From Pelomonas caseinilytica (lineage in GTDB: Bacteria; Pseudomonadota; Gammaproteobacteria; Burkholderiales; Burkholderiaceae_C): a stretch of 64,000 nt of DNA. The notes under the pieces are model-generated. The model was not told the origin of the DNA and did no database searches. It worked only from the letters and a program-made list of their open reading frames with translations. This document shows positions 15,615 through 23,738 of the stretch, piece by piece (positions within the stretch are counted from its first letter, which is position 1; every line of letters begins with the position of its first letter). The DNA is taken from contig NZ_JAJTWT010000009.1 in the NCBI RefSeq assembly GCF_021353235.1, positions 124,001-188,000 of the forward strand. Direction: 5' to 3'. The position numbers and the translations under genes were made by a program.

Positions 15615-17663
15615 TCAGCAGGGCTGGCCGGCCGGCAGCGTCGGGCAGGAGGTGGTGTCCAGCTGCAGGGTCAAGCCGTCGGCCGTGCGGCCGGTCAGCC
15701 TCAGCAGCTTGTAGTCGCTGGCCAGCAGGGCCTTGAGGCCGAGCGTCGTGCTCAGCGTGCCGGCCACGGCGGCGGGGTCGAGGTCCAGCTCGGCCACCTT
15801 GGCGGTGCAGGCAGCGTTGGTGCACAGCTGCAGGTGCTGGGGTGCGAGGCCGGCGCGCAGCAGGCTCCAGTTGGCGACGTAGTTCAGCTTGGCGCCGACC
15901 GCACCCTTGAGCGACACGAGGTTGGACACCGAGCTGGCCGCGAGCACGGGCCAGGGCTGGCCGCTCTGGCCGATGATGTTCAGCGGCAGCTGGCCGGCCA
16001 CGTCCAGGCTCACGGCGCCGCCGTCCGCGCCGGCCAGCGGTGCGCTGCAGGCGGCGTCGGCGAAGAGCTCCAGCTTGAGCGCGCGGCCGGCGCGCACGAA
16101 ATTCCGGGCGATGGTGTCGCCGGCCGTCGTTCCCGGCACCGGCAGGGCGACGAGGTCGTCTCCCAGCGTCGCGCCGGTGGCGGGATCGAGGCTGGGCGCG
16201 GCGTTGCCGGGCGCGGTCGACCACAGGCTCAGGAAGCTGCCGGCGGCCGTCGGCTTGAACAAGGCCAGGGGCACGTCGGCGCCGCCGGCGTCCTTCTGGC
16301 TGGCGCGGGCGCACTGCAGGCCCGGATAGGCCGGAATGCTGACGTCAAGATAGCGCGCATAGCTGTCGGGCGCGGTCTGGTCGGCCCGGTGGGTGAGCAC
16401 CAGGCGGGCCGCGGCCGTGGCCTGCACCTCCAGGCGGTTGCCCAGGTATTTCCAGCCGGTGGGGCTGGCGCGCTTCACGACGGCCTGCTCCACGCCCACC
16501 TGCCTGAGCACGCCCTTGGCCGTCTGGAAGACGAGGGCGACGCGGCAGACGGGGTCGGCACCGCTGAAGTCGCAGCGCGTCGGCAGGGTGGGCAGCAGCT
16601 TGGAGCCGACCAGGGACTCCGCGTCCCCCGTCAGCAGGCCGGCCATGTGCGAACACAGCAACTGCGCGGCACCTGCCGTGCCCGAGAAGGTGGTGACGAG
16701 GTCCACGCTCGCCCGCGCGCCGGCATCCAGCAGCGGCGGCAGGCCGGGCGTGCAGCCGTTGGCGCTGGGCATCACGGCGCCCATGGCCTGGTAGAGGGTG
16801 TCGATGCCGGGCAGGTCCACGGTGGCGGCGGCGGGGTCGAGCGCCAGGCTGCCCTGGCTGGTGCCGGGCTCCAGGTAGGCCAGGCCGCTGCCCAGCGGCG
16901 AGCCCAGGGTGACGTAGGCCTTGGCATCCAGACCCAGGCCGACGGTGACGGTGTCGAGCATGCGGTCGTAGCCGGTGTGGGAGCCGGGCGTCAGCGCACC
17001 GGCCAACAGGTCGAAGGCCGGGTCGAGGCCGGCGTCCGCCAGCGCGGCGGCCAGGGCCGTGCGCAGCTGGGCCTGGGCCGTGGCGAGGGCGCTGTCCGTC
17101 AGGCCCTGCACGGGGCCGGTCATCAGCGTCTCGGGCGGCTGGCCCCCGGCCAGCACGGTGACGGCGCTGGTCAGCGGCGTCAGGTTCAGCGTGCCGCCGC
17201 TCGTCGTGGCGCCCCAGACGCACAGCGGCCGGCTGCCGGCCAGGCCGCAGGCTTCCACGCGGAAGGGGCCGCTGCCGGTCAGGGTGATGGGGCCGTAAGC
17301 CCCGGTGCCGGCGACCACCTTCTTGCCGGTGGCGATGGCCTTGCCGGTTTCGTCGAGCACGCGCACGGTCGCGTTCGTCATGGCCATACCGGCGGCGACG
17401 ACGCCCGAGACGGGGCCGGGCGGAGGGGGTGGCGGCGGTGGCGGCGGGGGAGGTGGCGGCGGCGGCGGAGGTGGCGAGCCGGGCGTGGGGGCCGGCGCCG
17501 GCACGGGTACCGGCATGGGCAGCGGGCTGGGCGTGGACGCCGGCGGTGGCGGCGCGGCCGTGCTGTCGGTGGGCGCCGAGCTGCCGCCGCCGCAGGCCGC
17601 CAGGGCCAGGGCCATGGGCCAGGCGTAGATGGACCGCCGGTGCGGCGCCGGCGGTGGCGTCAT
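15615..17663 (-). CDS. large lipoprotein with polyproline linker, unknown function
   Basis: A predicted outer-membrane or periplasmic lipoprotein. ATG 17663 gives MTPPPAPHRR, a hydrophobic stretch and lipobox ALAAC, so it is preferred over in-frame ATGs at 17699 and 17723, which add about 12 or 20 residues before the signal. Cys is followed by a Pro/Ala-rich linker with 19 consecutive prolines, which should hold the rest away from the membrane. The remaining ~580 residues look beta-rich, with scattered Cys pairs (LQCARAS, LCTNAACTAK, TTSCPTLPAGQPC). I do not recognise a named domain. It is the first of three consecutive genes for exported proteins on this strand, but does not appear coupled to them. 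Confidence 0.8.
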   Translation of the reverse strand: MTPPPAPHRRSIYAWPMALALAACGGGSSAPTDSTAAPPPPASTPSPLPMPVPVPAPAPTPGSPPPPPPPPPPPPPPPPPPPGPVSGVVAAGMAMTNATVRVLDETGKAIATGKKVVAGTGAYGPITLTGSGPFRVEACGLAGSRPLCVWGATTSGGTLNLTPLTSAVTVLAGGQPPETLMTGPVQGLTDSALATAQAQLRTALAAALADAGLDPAFDLLAGALTPGSHTGYDRMLDTVTVGLGLDAKAYVTLGSPLGSGLAYLEPGTSQGSLALDPAAATVDLPGIDTLYQAMGAVMPSANGCTPGLPPLLDAGARASVDLVTTFSGTAGAAQLLCSHMAGLLTGDAESLVGSKLLPTLPTRCDFSGADPVCRVALVFQTAKGVLRQVGVEQAVVKRASPTGWKYLGNRLEVQATAAARLVLTHRADQTAPDSYARYLDVSIPAYPGLQCARASQKDAGGADVPLALFKPTAAGSFLSLWSTAPGNAAPSLDPATGATLGDDLVALPVPGTTAGDTIARNFVRAGRALKLELFADAACSAPLAGADGGAVSLDVAGQLPLNIIGQSGQPWPVLAASSVSNLVSLKGAVGAKLNYVANWSLLRAGLAPQHLQLCTNAACTAKVAELDLDPAAVAGTLSTTLGLKALLASDYKLLRLTGRTADGLTLQLDTTSCPTLPAGQPC
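17418..17474. repeat. 19-codon polyproline tract
   Basis: Nineteen consecutive CCN codons on the minus strand, with synonymous third positions varied (CCA, CCC, CCG, CCT). This suggests selection for proline rather than simple slippage. It forms the linker after the lipoprotein cysteine. Such tracts normally need EF-P for translation. Confidence 0.9.
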
Positions 17664-17808
17664 CGGGGGCAGTGCGGAAGTGAGGGCGTGGTCGGGCATC
17701 CGGGCCAGCCGCTCGGGCGGCATGACGGTCAGGTTGCGCCGACTTTAGGGGGCCGTCCGGGCTGTCGATGGCCGGAACTGCGGCCCTCGCGTGGCGTTTT
17801 GCGCCGGA

Positions 17809-18252
17809 TCAGTCCCGGTGGCCATGCCCATGGCCCCGGCCGTGGCCGTGGTCATGCCCGCGGCCCCGGTCGTGGTCGTCGTCGCGCCAGTCGTCGCGCC
17901 GTTCGCGGACGACGACGTTCTGCTGATACCAGTTGTCCTGCACGAAGTAGACCGGCGCGCCGCAGGCGCCGTAGCGGTAGCACTGGTGGCGCCAGTCGCG
18001 GCGGTGTTCGGGCGGCACCCACAGGTAGACGGGCTCGGTATAGACCGGCCGGCCGATGATGACCGGCTGCGGCGCGATGAGCACCGGCTGGGGGTAACGG
18101 CCGATGTCGACGCGGCCGTAGACGCCCGGCTGGCTGAAGCCGATGGACACGCTGACGTCGCCTGCCCGGGCTGCGGGCAGGGCGGCAAGCCCCGCCAGGG
18201 CGATCAGGCCGGCGGCGATGCGGCGGCCGTGGTGGAGGGGAAGGGGGCTCAT
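17809..18252 (-). CDS. exported protein with His/Asp/Gly-rich tail
   Basis: A 147-residue secreted protein. The signal peptide ends at PAARAGD (about residue 30). It is followed by SIGFSQPGVYGRVDIGRYPQP, a conserved block of a small Burkholderiales family, then WVPPEHRRDWRHQC and two Cys (QCYRYGACG) that may form a disulphide. The last 24 residues are a His/Asp/Gly/Arg repeat (HDHGHGRGHGHGH) able to bind Zn, Ni or Cu. The ATG at 18252 follows AAGGAGAACACG. It is divergent from the PAS-GGDEF-EAL gene, sharing a 199-bp intergenic region that holds the TAGGAC-type sites. Confidence 0.8.
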   Translation of the reverse strand: MSPLPLHHGRRIAAGLIALAGLAALPAARAGDVSVSIGFSQPGVYGRVDIGRYPQPVLIAPQPVIIGRPVYTEPVYLWVPPEHRRDWRHQCYRYGACGAPVYFVQDNWYQQNVVVRERRDDWRDDDHDRGRGHDHGHGRGHGHGHRD

Positions 18253-18310
18253 CGTGTTCTCCTTGTTGTGCGAACTTGCCCCCAGTGAACGCCGGCCGCG
18301 TGCACCCGGA

Positions 18311-18374
18311 TGTCGGCGCGGACGAGGCGATGCCGTAGGACGAAGAGGCCATGGAATGCGGCCTTGTCCTACAG
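18311..18374. promoter_or_regulatory. TGTCGG / CGTAGGAC bipartite site plus inverted GTCCTACAG
   Basis: TGTCGGC at 18311, CGTAGGAC at 18334-18341 (23 bases start to start) and the inverted GTCCTACAG at 18366-18374. The same bipartite layout occurs at 21571-21601 and 23641-23670. The site lies between the His-rich exported gene and the GGDEF-EAL gene, about 80 bases from either start. It is a candidate response-regulator operator. Confidence 0.5.
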
Positions 18375-18451
18375 CGCGGCGCCCGTGGCACCGACGTGGC
18401 CGCGCGCCGGTGGGCGCGAAGCTTGCCGGACCTGGCAGCGGAGCAGCATCG

Positions 18452-20977
18452 ATGGGCGATTCCCGGCAGGCGAGCATGGCCGCGGCCATGTCAGCCGCGC
18501 ATCTGGCACTGGCGCAGAACGCGCGCTTCCTGGAACGCTGTAGCCGGCTGGCCGGTGTGGGCGCTTGGGAGTGGGAGCCCGACAGCGGGCGGTTGACGCT
18601 GTCGGACTCCGCCTGTGAATTGCTGGGCCTGCCCGCGGGCCAGGTGCCGACGCTGGCGGCGCTGCTGCAGCGCTTCGGTCCCGACGGTGCGGCCATGCTC
18701 GACGCCGCCCTGCAGCGCGCCCAGACCGAGGGCCGTGGCTGGGACGTGGAGCTGCCCTGCGACACCGGCACCGGCGGCCGGCGCGTGTTTCGCGTGGTGG
18801 GCGGCCCCGACGGCGAGGGCAGCGGCGAACCGCGCATCGGCGTCGTCATGCTGGACGTGACCGAGCCGGCGCAGGTCCGGGCCGAACTGGAGCGCGCGCT
18901 GGAGCGGCTGGACCTGGCCACCCACAGCGGCGGCATCGGCGTGTGGCACCTCGACCTGGACGACGGCGGGCGGCTCGCCTGGGACGACGCGATGTGGCGG
19001 CTGCACGGCGAGGCGCCCCACGGGCAGCGCATCTCGATGGCCGCGTGGCGGCGCCGCCTGCACCGCCCCGATCGCCGCCCGGCCGTGCGCGCCCTGGCGG
19101 CGGCGCTGCGCGACGGCTCGCAGCTGGAAGGTGAGTGGCGCGTGGAATGGCCGGACGGCAGCCTCCACGTGCTGCGAGGTTCGGGCCGGGTGCTGCGCGA
19201 CGGCGAGGGCCGGCCCCTGCGCCTGTCGGGCGTCTGCTGGGACGTCAGCGAGGAGCGCCGCCTGCAGCAGCAGCTGGAGGAGCAGCACGAGCTGCTGGAG
19301 GTGACGCTGCAGTCCATCGCCGACGCCGTGCTGACGACCGACGCCGAAGGCCGCGTCACCTGGCTCAACCCGGTGGCCCAGCGCCTGACGGGCTGGAGCG
19401 ACGTGGAGGCGCGCGGCCAGCCCTCCCACCACATCTTCGTGCCGCGCCGCGACGACGGCGACGAGCCCCTGCCCGACCCGGTGGAGGCCTGCCTGGCCAG
19501 CGGCCGGCCGACGCGCCTGCCGGGCGGCGCGATGCTGCTCTCCCGCGACGGCGAGCTGCGCGCCGTCGACGACTCCGTGGCGCCCATCCGCGGCAAGGCC
19601 GGCCGGGTGCTGGGGGCGGTGCTGGTGTTCCGCGACGTGACGCAGCAGCGCCGCCAGTTCGACGAGATCCGCTGGCGCGCCAGCCACGACGGGCTGACCG
19701 GCCTGGTCAACCGTGCGGAGTTCGGCCAGCGCCTGGCCCGCACCTTCGAGCGGGCGCGGCGCGACGGCAGCCAGCACGCCCTGCTGGCCTTCGACCTCGA
19801 CCGCTTCAAGCTGGTCAACGACCACTGCGGCCACGCGGCCGGGGACGAGGTGCTGCGCGAGGTGGCGCGGCGGCTGGAGGCCGGCGTGCGCGGGCGCGAC
19901 ACGGTGGCGCGGCTGGGCGGCGACGAGTTCGCCGCCATCCTGGAGAACTGCTCGCTGGACGAGGCCCTGCACGTGGCGCAGAAGCTCTGCGACACCATGG
20001 ACCAGTACCGTTATGCCCACGGCGGCCAGCGCTTTCGTATCGGCACCAGCATCGGCGTGGCGCCATTGGACGGCCGCTGGCCCGACGCCGACACCGCCCT
20101 TCGCGAGGCCGACGCCTGCTGCATGATCGCCAAGGAACAGGGCCGCAACCGCGTGCAGGTCTGGGCCCCGGACGACGCGGCCCTGCGCGCCCACCAGAGC
20201 GAGCACCGCTGGGCGATGCGCCTGCAGCAGGCGCTGGACGAAGACCGCTTCGAGCTGGACCTGCAGCGCGTGCTGCCGGCCCAGGGCGAGGACGACGGCC
20301 GGCTGCGCGGGGAGCTGCTGCTGCGCCTGCGCGAGCGCGACGGCAGCCGCGTCATGCCCGGCGCCTTCATGCCGGCGGCCGAGCGCTTCCACTTCGCGCC
20401 GCGCCTGGACCGCTGGGTGCTGCGCCAGGCGGTGGCCCTGCTGCAGCGCGAGGGGCCGCCCGAGATCGCCGCCCTGTCGGTCAACGTCTCGGCCTTGACG
20501 CTGCAGGACTCGGCCTTCCACCAGGAAGCCCGGGCCCTGCTCATGGAGCTGGGCCCCGAGCGCGCCTCGGCGCTATGCCTGGAGATCACCGAGACGGCCG
20601 TCATCACCCAGCTCGGCGAGGCGGCGCACTTCATCTCGCAGATGCGCGGCCTGGGTGCCCGCGTGGCCCTGGACGACTTCGGCGCCGGCGTGTCTTCCTT
20701 CGGCTACCTGAAGGCGCTGCCCGTGGACCTGCTGAAGATCGACGGCCAGTTCGTGCGGGCGCTGATGACCGACCCGCTGGACCAGGTCGCCGTGCGCAGC
20801 TTCGTCGAAGTGGCCCAGGCCCTGGGCCTGGGCACCGTCGCCGAGTGCGTGGAGACGCCCGAGGTGCTGCTGGAGCTGGTGCGGCTCGGCGTCGGCGAGG
20901 TGCAGGGCTTCCTGCTGCATCGGCCGCAGCCGCTGGCCCAACTGCTCGCGGCGGCGCAGGCGCCCGTCCCGGCCTGA
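18452..20977 (+). CDS. PAS-PAS-PAS-GGDEF-EAL cyclic-di-GMP protein
   Basis: An 841-residue cytosolic signalling protein. Three PAS-like segments cover about residues 26-140, 150-265 and 280-400. The GGDEF domain follows, with intact GGDEF at 489-493 and an upstream inhibitory-site RGRD. The EAL domain (about 585-835) keeps SVNVS, EITET, DDFGAG near 741, LLKIDGQF, VAECVET and GEVQGF, but the signature EAL reads ELL (GELLLRL). It can probably make cyclic-di-GMP; phosphodiesterase activity is plausible but uncertain. There is no transmembrane helix, so PAS ligands would be internal. ATG 18452 is preceded by CGGAG at 8-base spacing; an in-frame ATG at 18143 lies inside the neighbouring gene. Confidence 0.93.
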   Translation: MGDSRQASMAAAMSAAHLALAQNARFLERCSRLAGVGAWEWEPDSGRLTLSDSACELLGLPAGQVPTLAALLQRFGPDGAAMLDAALQRAQTEGRGWDVELPCDTGTGGRRVFRVVGGPDGEGSGEPRIGVVMLDVTEPAQVRAELERALERLDLATHSGGIGVWHLDLDDGGRLAWDDAMWRLHGEAPHGQRISMAAWRRRLHRPDRRPAVRALAAALRDGSQLEGEWRVEWPDGSLHVLRGSGRVLRDGEGRPLRLSGVCWDVSEERRLQQQLEEQHELLEVTLQSIADAVLTTDAEGRVTWLNPVAQRLTGWSDVEARGQPSHHIFVPRRDDGDEPLPDPVEACLASGRPTRLPGGAMLLSRDGELRAVDDSVAPIRGKAGRVLGAVLVFRDVTQQRRQFDEIRWRASHDGLTGLVNRAEFGQRLARTFERARRDGSQHALLAFDLDRFKLVNDHCGHAAGDEVLREVARRLEAGVRGRDTVARLGGDEFAAILENCSLDEALHVAQKLCDTMDQYRYAHGGQRFRIGTSIGVAPLDGRWPDADTALREADACCMIAKEQGRNRVQVWAPDDAALRAHQSEHRWAMRLQQALDEDRFELDLQRVLPAQGEDDGRLRGELLLRLRERDGSRVMPGAFMPAAERFHFAPRLDRWVLRQAVALLQREGPPEIAALSVNVSALTLQDSAFHQEARALLMELGPERASALCLEITETAVITQLGEAAHFISQMRGLGARVALDDFGAGVSSFGYLKALPVDLLKIDGQFVRALMTDPLDQVAVRSFVEVAQALGLGTVAECVETPEVLLELVRLGVGEVQGFLLHRPQPLAQLLAAAQAPVPA

Positions 20978-20996
20978 CCGAGCCGTCCGGCGGAGA

Positions 20997-21488
20997 TCAG
21001 CGTGCCGGGCGCGGCGCCAGGTCGCGGCGCACCGGTTGCTGGCGGTCGGCCGCCTCGGCCTGTGGCTGTACCTGGGCGACGACGGTGGCCTGTGCCGAGC
21101 CCGCGAGCTGACCGTCGATTTCATCGGCCGGGCGCTCCTGGCCGGCCTGGCCCGAGCGACTGCCGTCGGCCACGGCGCGCAGGGACACCTGAAGGCCGCG
21201 CGAGAGCTGGCCTTGCCACTGGCGCAGCGTGTCGCCAGCGTCGTGCATGGCGGTGCTCAGCCGCACGTCGAAGGGGCGCGGGTCGCCCATGATGTCCAGG
21301 CCGGCGCTGGCGGCGAGGGCGCCCAGCGCGACGACGCCGATGGCCAGGACGTGCAGGCGGCGGTGGGCGTGCGAGGCGCCGGCGTCATCGCCACGGTCAT
21401 GCGTGACGATGGGAATGGGTGGCAGGGGCCGCTGGTCGGGCATGTGGGCATGCCAGCCGTCGGCATGCACGGACTTGGGAAACTGCAT
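20997..21488 (-). CDS. membrane-anchored protein of unknown function in signalling cluster
   Basis: A 163-residue protein. Residues 45-66 (HVLAIGVVALGALAASAGLD) form one transmembrane helix, preceded by a His/Pro-rich cytoplasmic N-terminus and followed by a soluble, Gln/Ala-rich tail. ATG 21488 follows GGAGGG at good spacing and is chosen over 21500 and 21569. It lies 114 bases after the histidine kinase gene on the same strand, with its own TGTCGG/TGTAGGAC site in the gap. I do not recognise the family. Its position suggests an output or accessory of the local two-component system. Confidence 0.65.
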   Translation of the reverse strand: MQFPKSVHADGWHAHMPDQRPLPPIPIVTHDRGDDAGASHAHRRLHVLAIGVVALGALAASAGLDIMGDPRPFDVRLSTAMHDAGDTLRQWQGQLSRGLQVSLRAVADGSRSGQAGQERPADEIDGQLAGSAQATVVAQVQPQAEAADRQQPVRRDLAPRPAR

Positions 21489-21570
21489 GGTGCCCTCCAT
21501 CGGAATTCGGGTCGGCGCCTGGTGGCGCACTGCCCTGAGGTGCAGTTTGGAGGGCGGCCGACCCGGCACT

Positions 21571-21601
21571 TGTCGGCCCCCGCAGCCTCGGCCTGTAGGA
21601 C
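21571..21601. promoter_or_regulatory. TGTCGG / TGTAGGAC bipartite site upstream of small membrane gene
   Basis: TGTCGGC at 21571 and TGTAGGAC at 21594-21601, 23 bases start to start, in the 114-bp gap between the kinase stop (21603) and the start of the small membrane gene (21488). Spacing and wording match the sites at 18311 and 23641. Confidence 0.5.
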
Positions 21602-21602
21602 T

Positions 21603-23030
21603 TCAGGAGGCGGTCGGCTGGGGCAGTTCGCCCGGCGCGGTGATGGCCGGCTCGGACTCGGGATCGGGCTCGGGGCGGCGTGGCAGCCGCGCCAGCACCA
21701 GGGTGCCGCGACCCGGGGCCGAGAGCAACTGCAGCGTGCCGCCCAGGCTCTCGATGCGGTAGCGCATGCCCAGCAGCCCGTGGTGGCCCGCACCCACGGT
21801 TTCGGGGTTGAAGCCCTGGCCGTCGTCGCGGACGCTGAGCTGCAGCGAGCCGTCGGCCTCGCCCAGGGAGACGCGCACCAGCCGCGCCTTGGCATGGCGC
21901 ATCACGTTGGTGAGCGCTTCCTGCACCAGGCGATAAAGGGCGAGGCGGTCGGCCTCGTGGGTGGGCAGGGTGTCGGTGAGCTCGAGGTTGAGCTGCAGGC
22001 CCGAGCGCTGGGCGAACTCGGTCGTCAGGATTTCCAACGCCGGCACGAGGCCGAGGTTGGACAGGGCCGAGGGCCGCAGGTCCTCGATGATGCGGCGCTT
22101 GAGGGCGATGCCCTGGTCGAGCAGTTCGCTCATGTGCCTCAGGCGCTCGTCGATCTCGGGCGCGCCGGTTCGCGTCATGCGGCGGATGCGGGCGACGTCG
22201 AGCTTGGCGGCCGTCAGCAGGGCACCGAGCTCGTCGTGCAGCTCGCGTGCCAGGTGGGCGCGTTCGTCCTCGCGCACCGTCTGCAGGTGGCGGGCCAGCT
22301 CGGTGAGCTCGGCGGTGCGGCGGACCACCTCGCGGTCCAGCCGGTCCCGCTCCTGGGCCAGTTCGGCGGCGTGCTGGCGGCGGGCCGCCAGCAGGGCCTC
22401 GTTGCGCCGCAGGAAGATGGCCAGGCCGAACAGGCTGATGAGGGTGAGGCCGTGCACGCCGACGCGGCCATAGTTGAGCGAACGCACGACGGCGTCGCGC
22501 TCGCGGGCGATCTGGGTCAGCTCGTGGCGGTCGAGCTGGCTGACGGCGTCGCGCACGGCCTGCATCTTCTCGCGGCCGATGTCGGACTCCACCAGACCGC
22601 GCCAGGCCGAGACCGAGCCCTCGCGGTAGAGCTTGACGACGAGCTGCAGCTCGGAGAGCTTTTCATTGGCGCGCCGGCTGGCGTCGGCGACGAGGGCCTC
22701 CCACTCCGAGCTGGCGTACTGGCCATGCAGACGCGACAGCACCGCCGGCAGCTCGCGGGTGGCCAGTTGCAGGGGCTGGAGGTAGTCGTCGCGCCCGGTC
22801 AGCAGGTAGCCGCGCTGGGCCGTCTCGGCATCGGTGAGCAGCTCGCGCAGCCGCAGGCCGTCATTGCGGGCCTCGTGGCGGGCCTGGGCCTTGTTCAGCG
22901 CCTCGTCGGCGCCCCAGAAGGCGGCCTCGCTGACCCCCATGACGGCAGCCGCCGCCAGCGCGGCGAAACCCACCGCCAGGCCGCGATTGCGGCTCGCGCC
23001 CTCCAGCCAGGGATTGATATGACGCAGCAC
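21603..23030 (-). CDS. CHASE3-domain sensor histidine kinase, NarL/DegS type
   Basis: A 475-residue inner-membrane sensor kinase. One transmembrane helix lies at about 18-40, a periplasmic CHASE3 sensor (LLTDAETAQRGYLLTGRDDYL) at about 45-180 and a second helix near 190-208. A coiled coil and a HisKA_3 dimerisation domain follow, with the phosphorylated His in ARELHDELGALL near 268. The ATPase has VQEALTNVMRHA, RDDGQGF and GLLGMRYR. This type normally pairs with LuxR/NarL-type regulators, which is what the divergent gene at 23739 encodes. The upstream lone receiver gene ends 6 bases before this start, so the two are co-transcribed. Confidence 0.93.
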   Translation of the reverse strand: MLRHINPWLEGASRNRGLAVGFAALAAAAVMGVSEAAFWGADEALNKAQARHEARNDGLRLRELLTDAETAQRGYLLTGRDDYLQPLQLATRELPAVLSRLHGQYASSEWEALVADASRRANEKLSELQLVVKLYREGSVSAWRGLVESDIGREKMQAVRDAVSQLDRHELTQIARERDAVVRSLNYGRVGVHGLTLISLFGLAIFLRRNEALLAARRQHAAELAQERDRLDREVVRRTAELTELARHLQTVREDERAHLARELHDELGALLTAAKLDVARIRRMTRTGAPEIDERLRHMSELLDQGIALKRRIIEDLRPSALSNLGLVPALEILTTEFAQRSGLQLNLELTDTLPTHEADRLALYRLVQEALTNVMRHAKARLVRVSLGEADGSLQLSVRDDGQGFNPETVGAGHHGLLGMRYRIESLGGTLQLLSAPGRGTLVLARLPRRPEPDPESEPAITAPGELPQPTAS

Positions 23031-23036
23031 GGAAGC

Positions 23037-23447
23037 TCAGTTCGCCGCGGCGGCCGGCCGCGAGGGCGCATGCTCGGCCAGTTCGGCGCAGTAGGTGATG
23101 AGGTCGTCGAGTTCGTGGCTCTTGTCGAAGACGCGCTCGGCGCCGAGGCTGGCGCAGCGGCGCCGCATCTCCTCGGTGGCGTAGTTGGTCAGCACCACCC
23201 GGCGCGCCCGCACGCCCAGTTGCTGGGCCGCCTGCAGCACGCCCAGGCCCGTGCCGGAGCGCAGGAAGACGTCGACGATGAAGAGGTCGGCATTGGCGTC
23301 GGGGTCGCGGCTCATCCAGCGCACGGCGCCGGCCTCGTCGGGCACCGAGCCCACCACCTCCACCTGGGCCAGCTCTTCCAGCGTGGCGACCAGGTTCTCC
23401 AGGATCACCGGGCTGTCTTCGACGATGAAGGCTTTGAGTGCTGGCAT
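23037..23447 (-). CDS. stand-alone receiver domain (CheY-like)
   Basis: A 136-residue protein that is only a response-regulator receiver: acidic pocket VEDS at the start, phospho-acceptor Asp in LFIVDVFLRSG near 61, switch Thr in VLTNY and Lys in VFDKS. No output domain follows, so it must act by protein contact or as a phosphate sink. ATG 23447 starts MPALKAFIVEDS; longer frames reach 23531 without homology. It sits 6 bases before the histidine kinase gene. A TAGGA/TCCTA dyad lies about 90 bases upstream. Confidence 0.9.
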   Translation of the reverse strand: MPALKAFIVEDSPVILENLVATLEELAQVEVVGSVPDEAGAVRWMSRDPDANADLFIVDVFLRSGTGLGVLQAAQQLGVRARRVVLTNYATEEMRRRCASLGAERVFDKSHELDDLITYCAELAEHAPSRPAAAAN

Positions 23448-23536
23448 GGCCCGACGACGGCGGATCTTGGGGTGGAATGGAGTGGAAGTATGGACCGCTT
23501 CGGTGCCTCTCCGGCAGAGCCGGCGGCGCATCAGGG

Positions 23537-23552
23537 TGTAGGAATTGTCCTA
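23537..23552. promoter_or_regulatory. TAGGA-ATTG-TCCTA dyad upstream of the lone receiver gene
   Basis: TGTAGGAATTGTCCTA at 23537-23552 contains TAGGA and its inverse TCCTA, separated by four bases. It belongs to the same TAGGAC family as the other sites in this block but in close inverted form. It lies 90 bases upstream of the receiver-kinase operon. Confidence 0.5.
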
Positions 23553-23640
23553 GGATGGCACGGAATCTTCTCTCTTTGGCGGCTGTGCCGACTATGAGGC
23601 GGGCCGCTGGCGGGGCGCATAGTCCAGGCGCCCGGCGCCC

Positions 23641-23670
23641 TGTCGGATTGCGCTGGCGCCGATGTAGGAC
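23641..23670 (+). promoter_or_regulatory. TGTCGG / TGTAGGAC bipartite site before the LuxR-type regulator
   Basis: TGTCGGAT at 23641 and TGTAGGAC at 23663-23670, 22 bases start to start, ending 68 bases before the response-regulator gene. Immediately downstream GCCGTCCC/GGGACGGC (23671-23694) can form a hairpin. This is the best candidate for autoregulation by that regulator. Confidence 0.5.
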
Positions 23671-23738
23671 GCCGTCCCTCGCGATCGGGACGGCGCACTG
23701 CTACGCTGGCCACACCTAATCCAACATTCACGACCACC

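Noticed and set aside
17418..17474. Short repeats considered as a CRISPR-like or VNTR array
   Set aside because: They are consecutive proline codons of a lipoprotein linker, without spacers.
21036..23597. Plus-strand open frame of 853 codons
   Set aside because: Antisense to the histidine kinase and receiver genes, which carry full sets of catalytic motifs.
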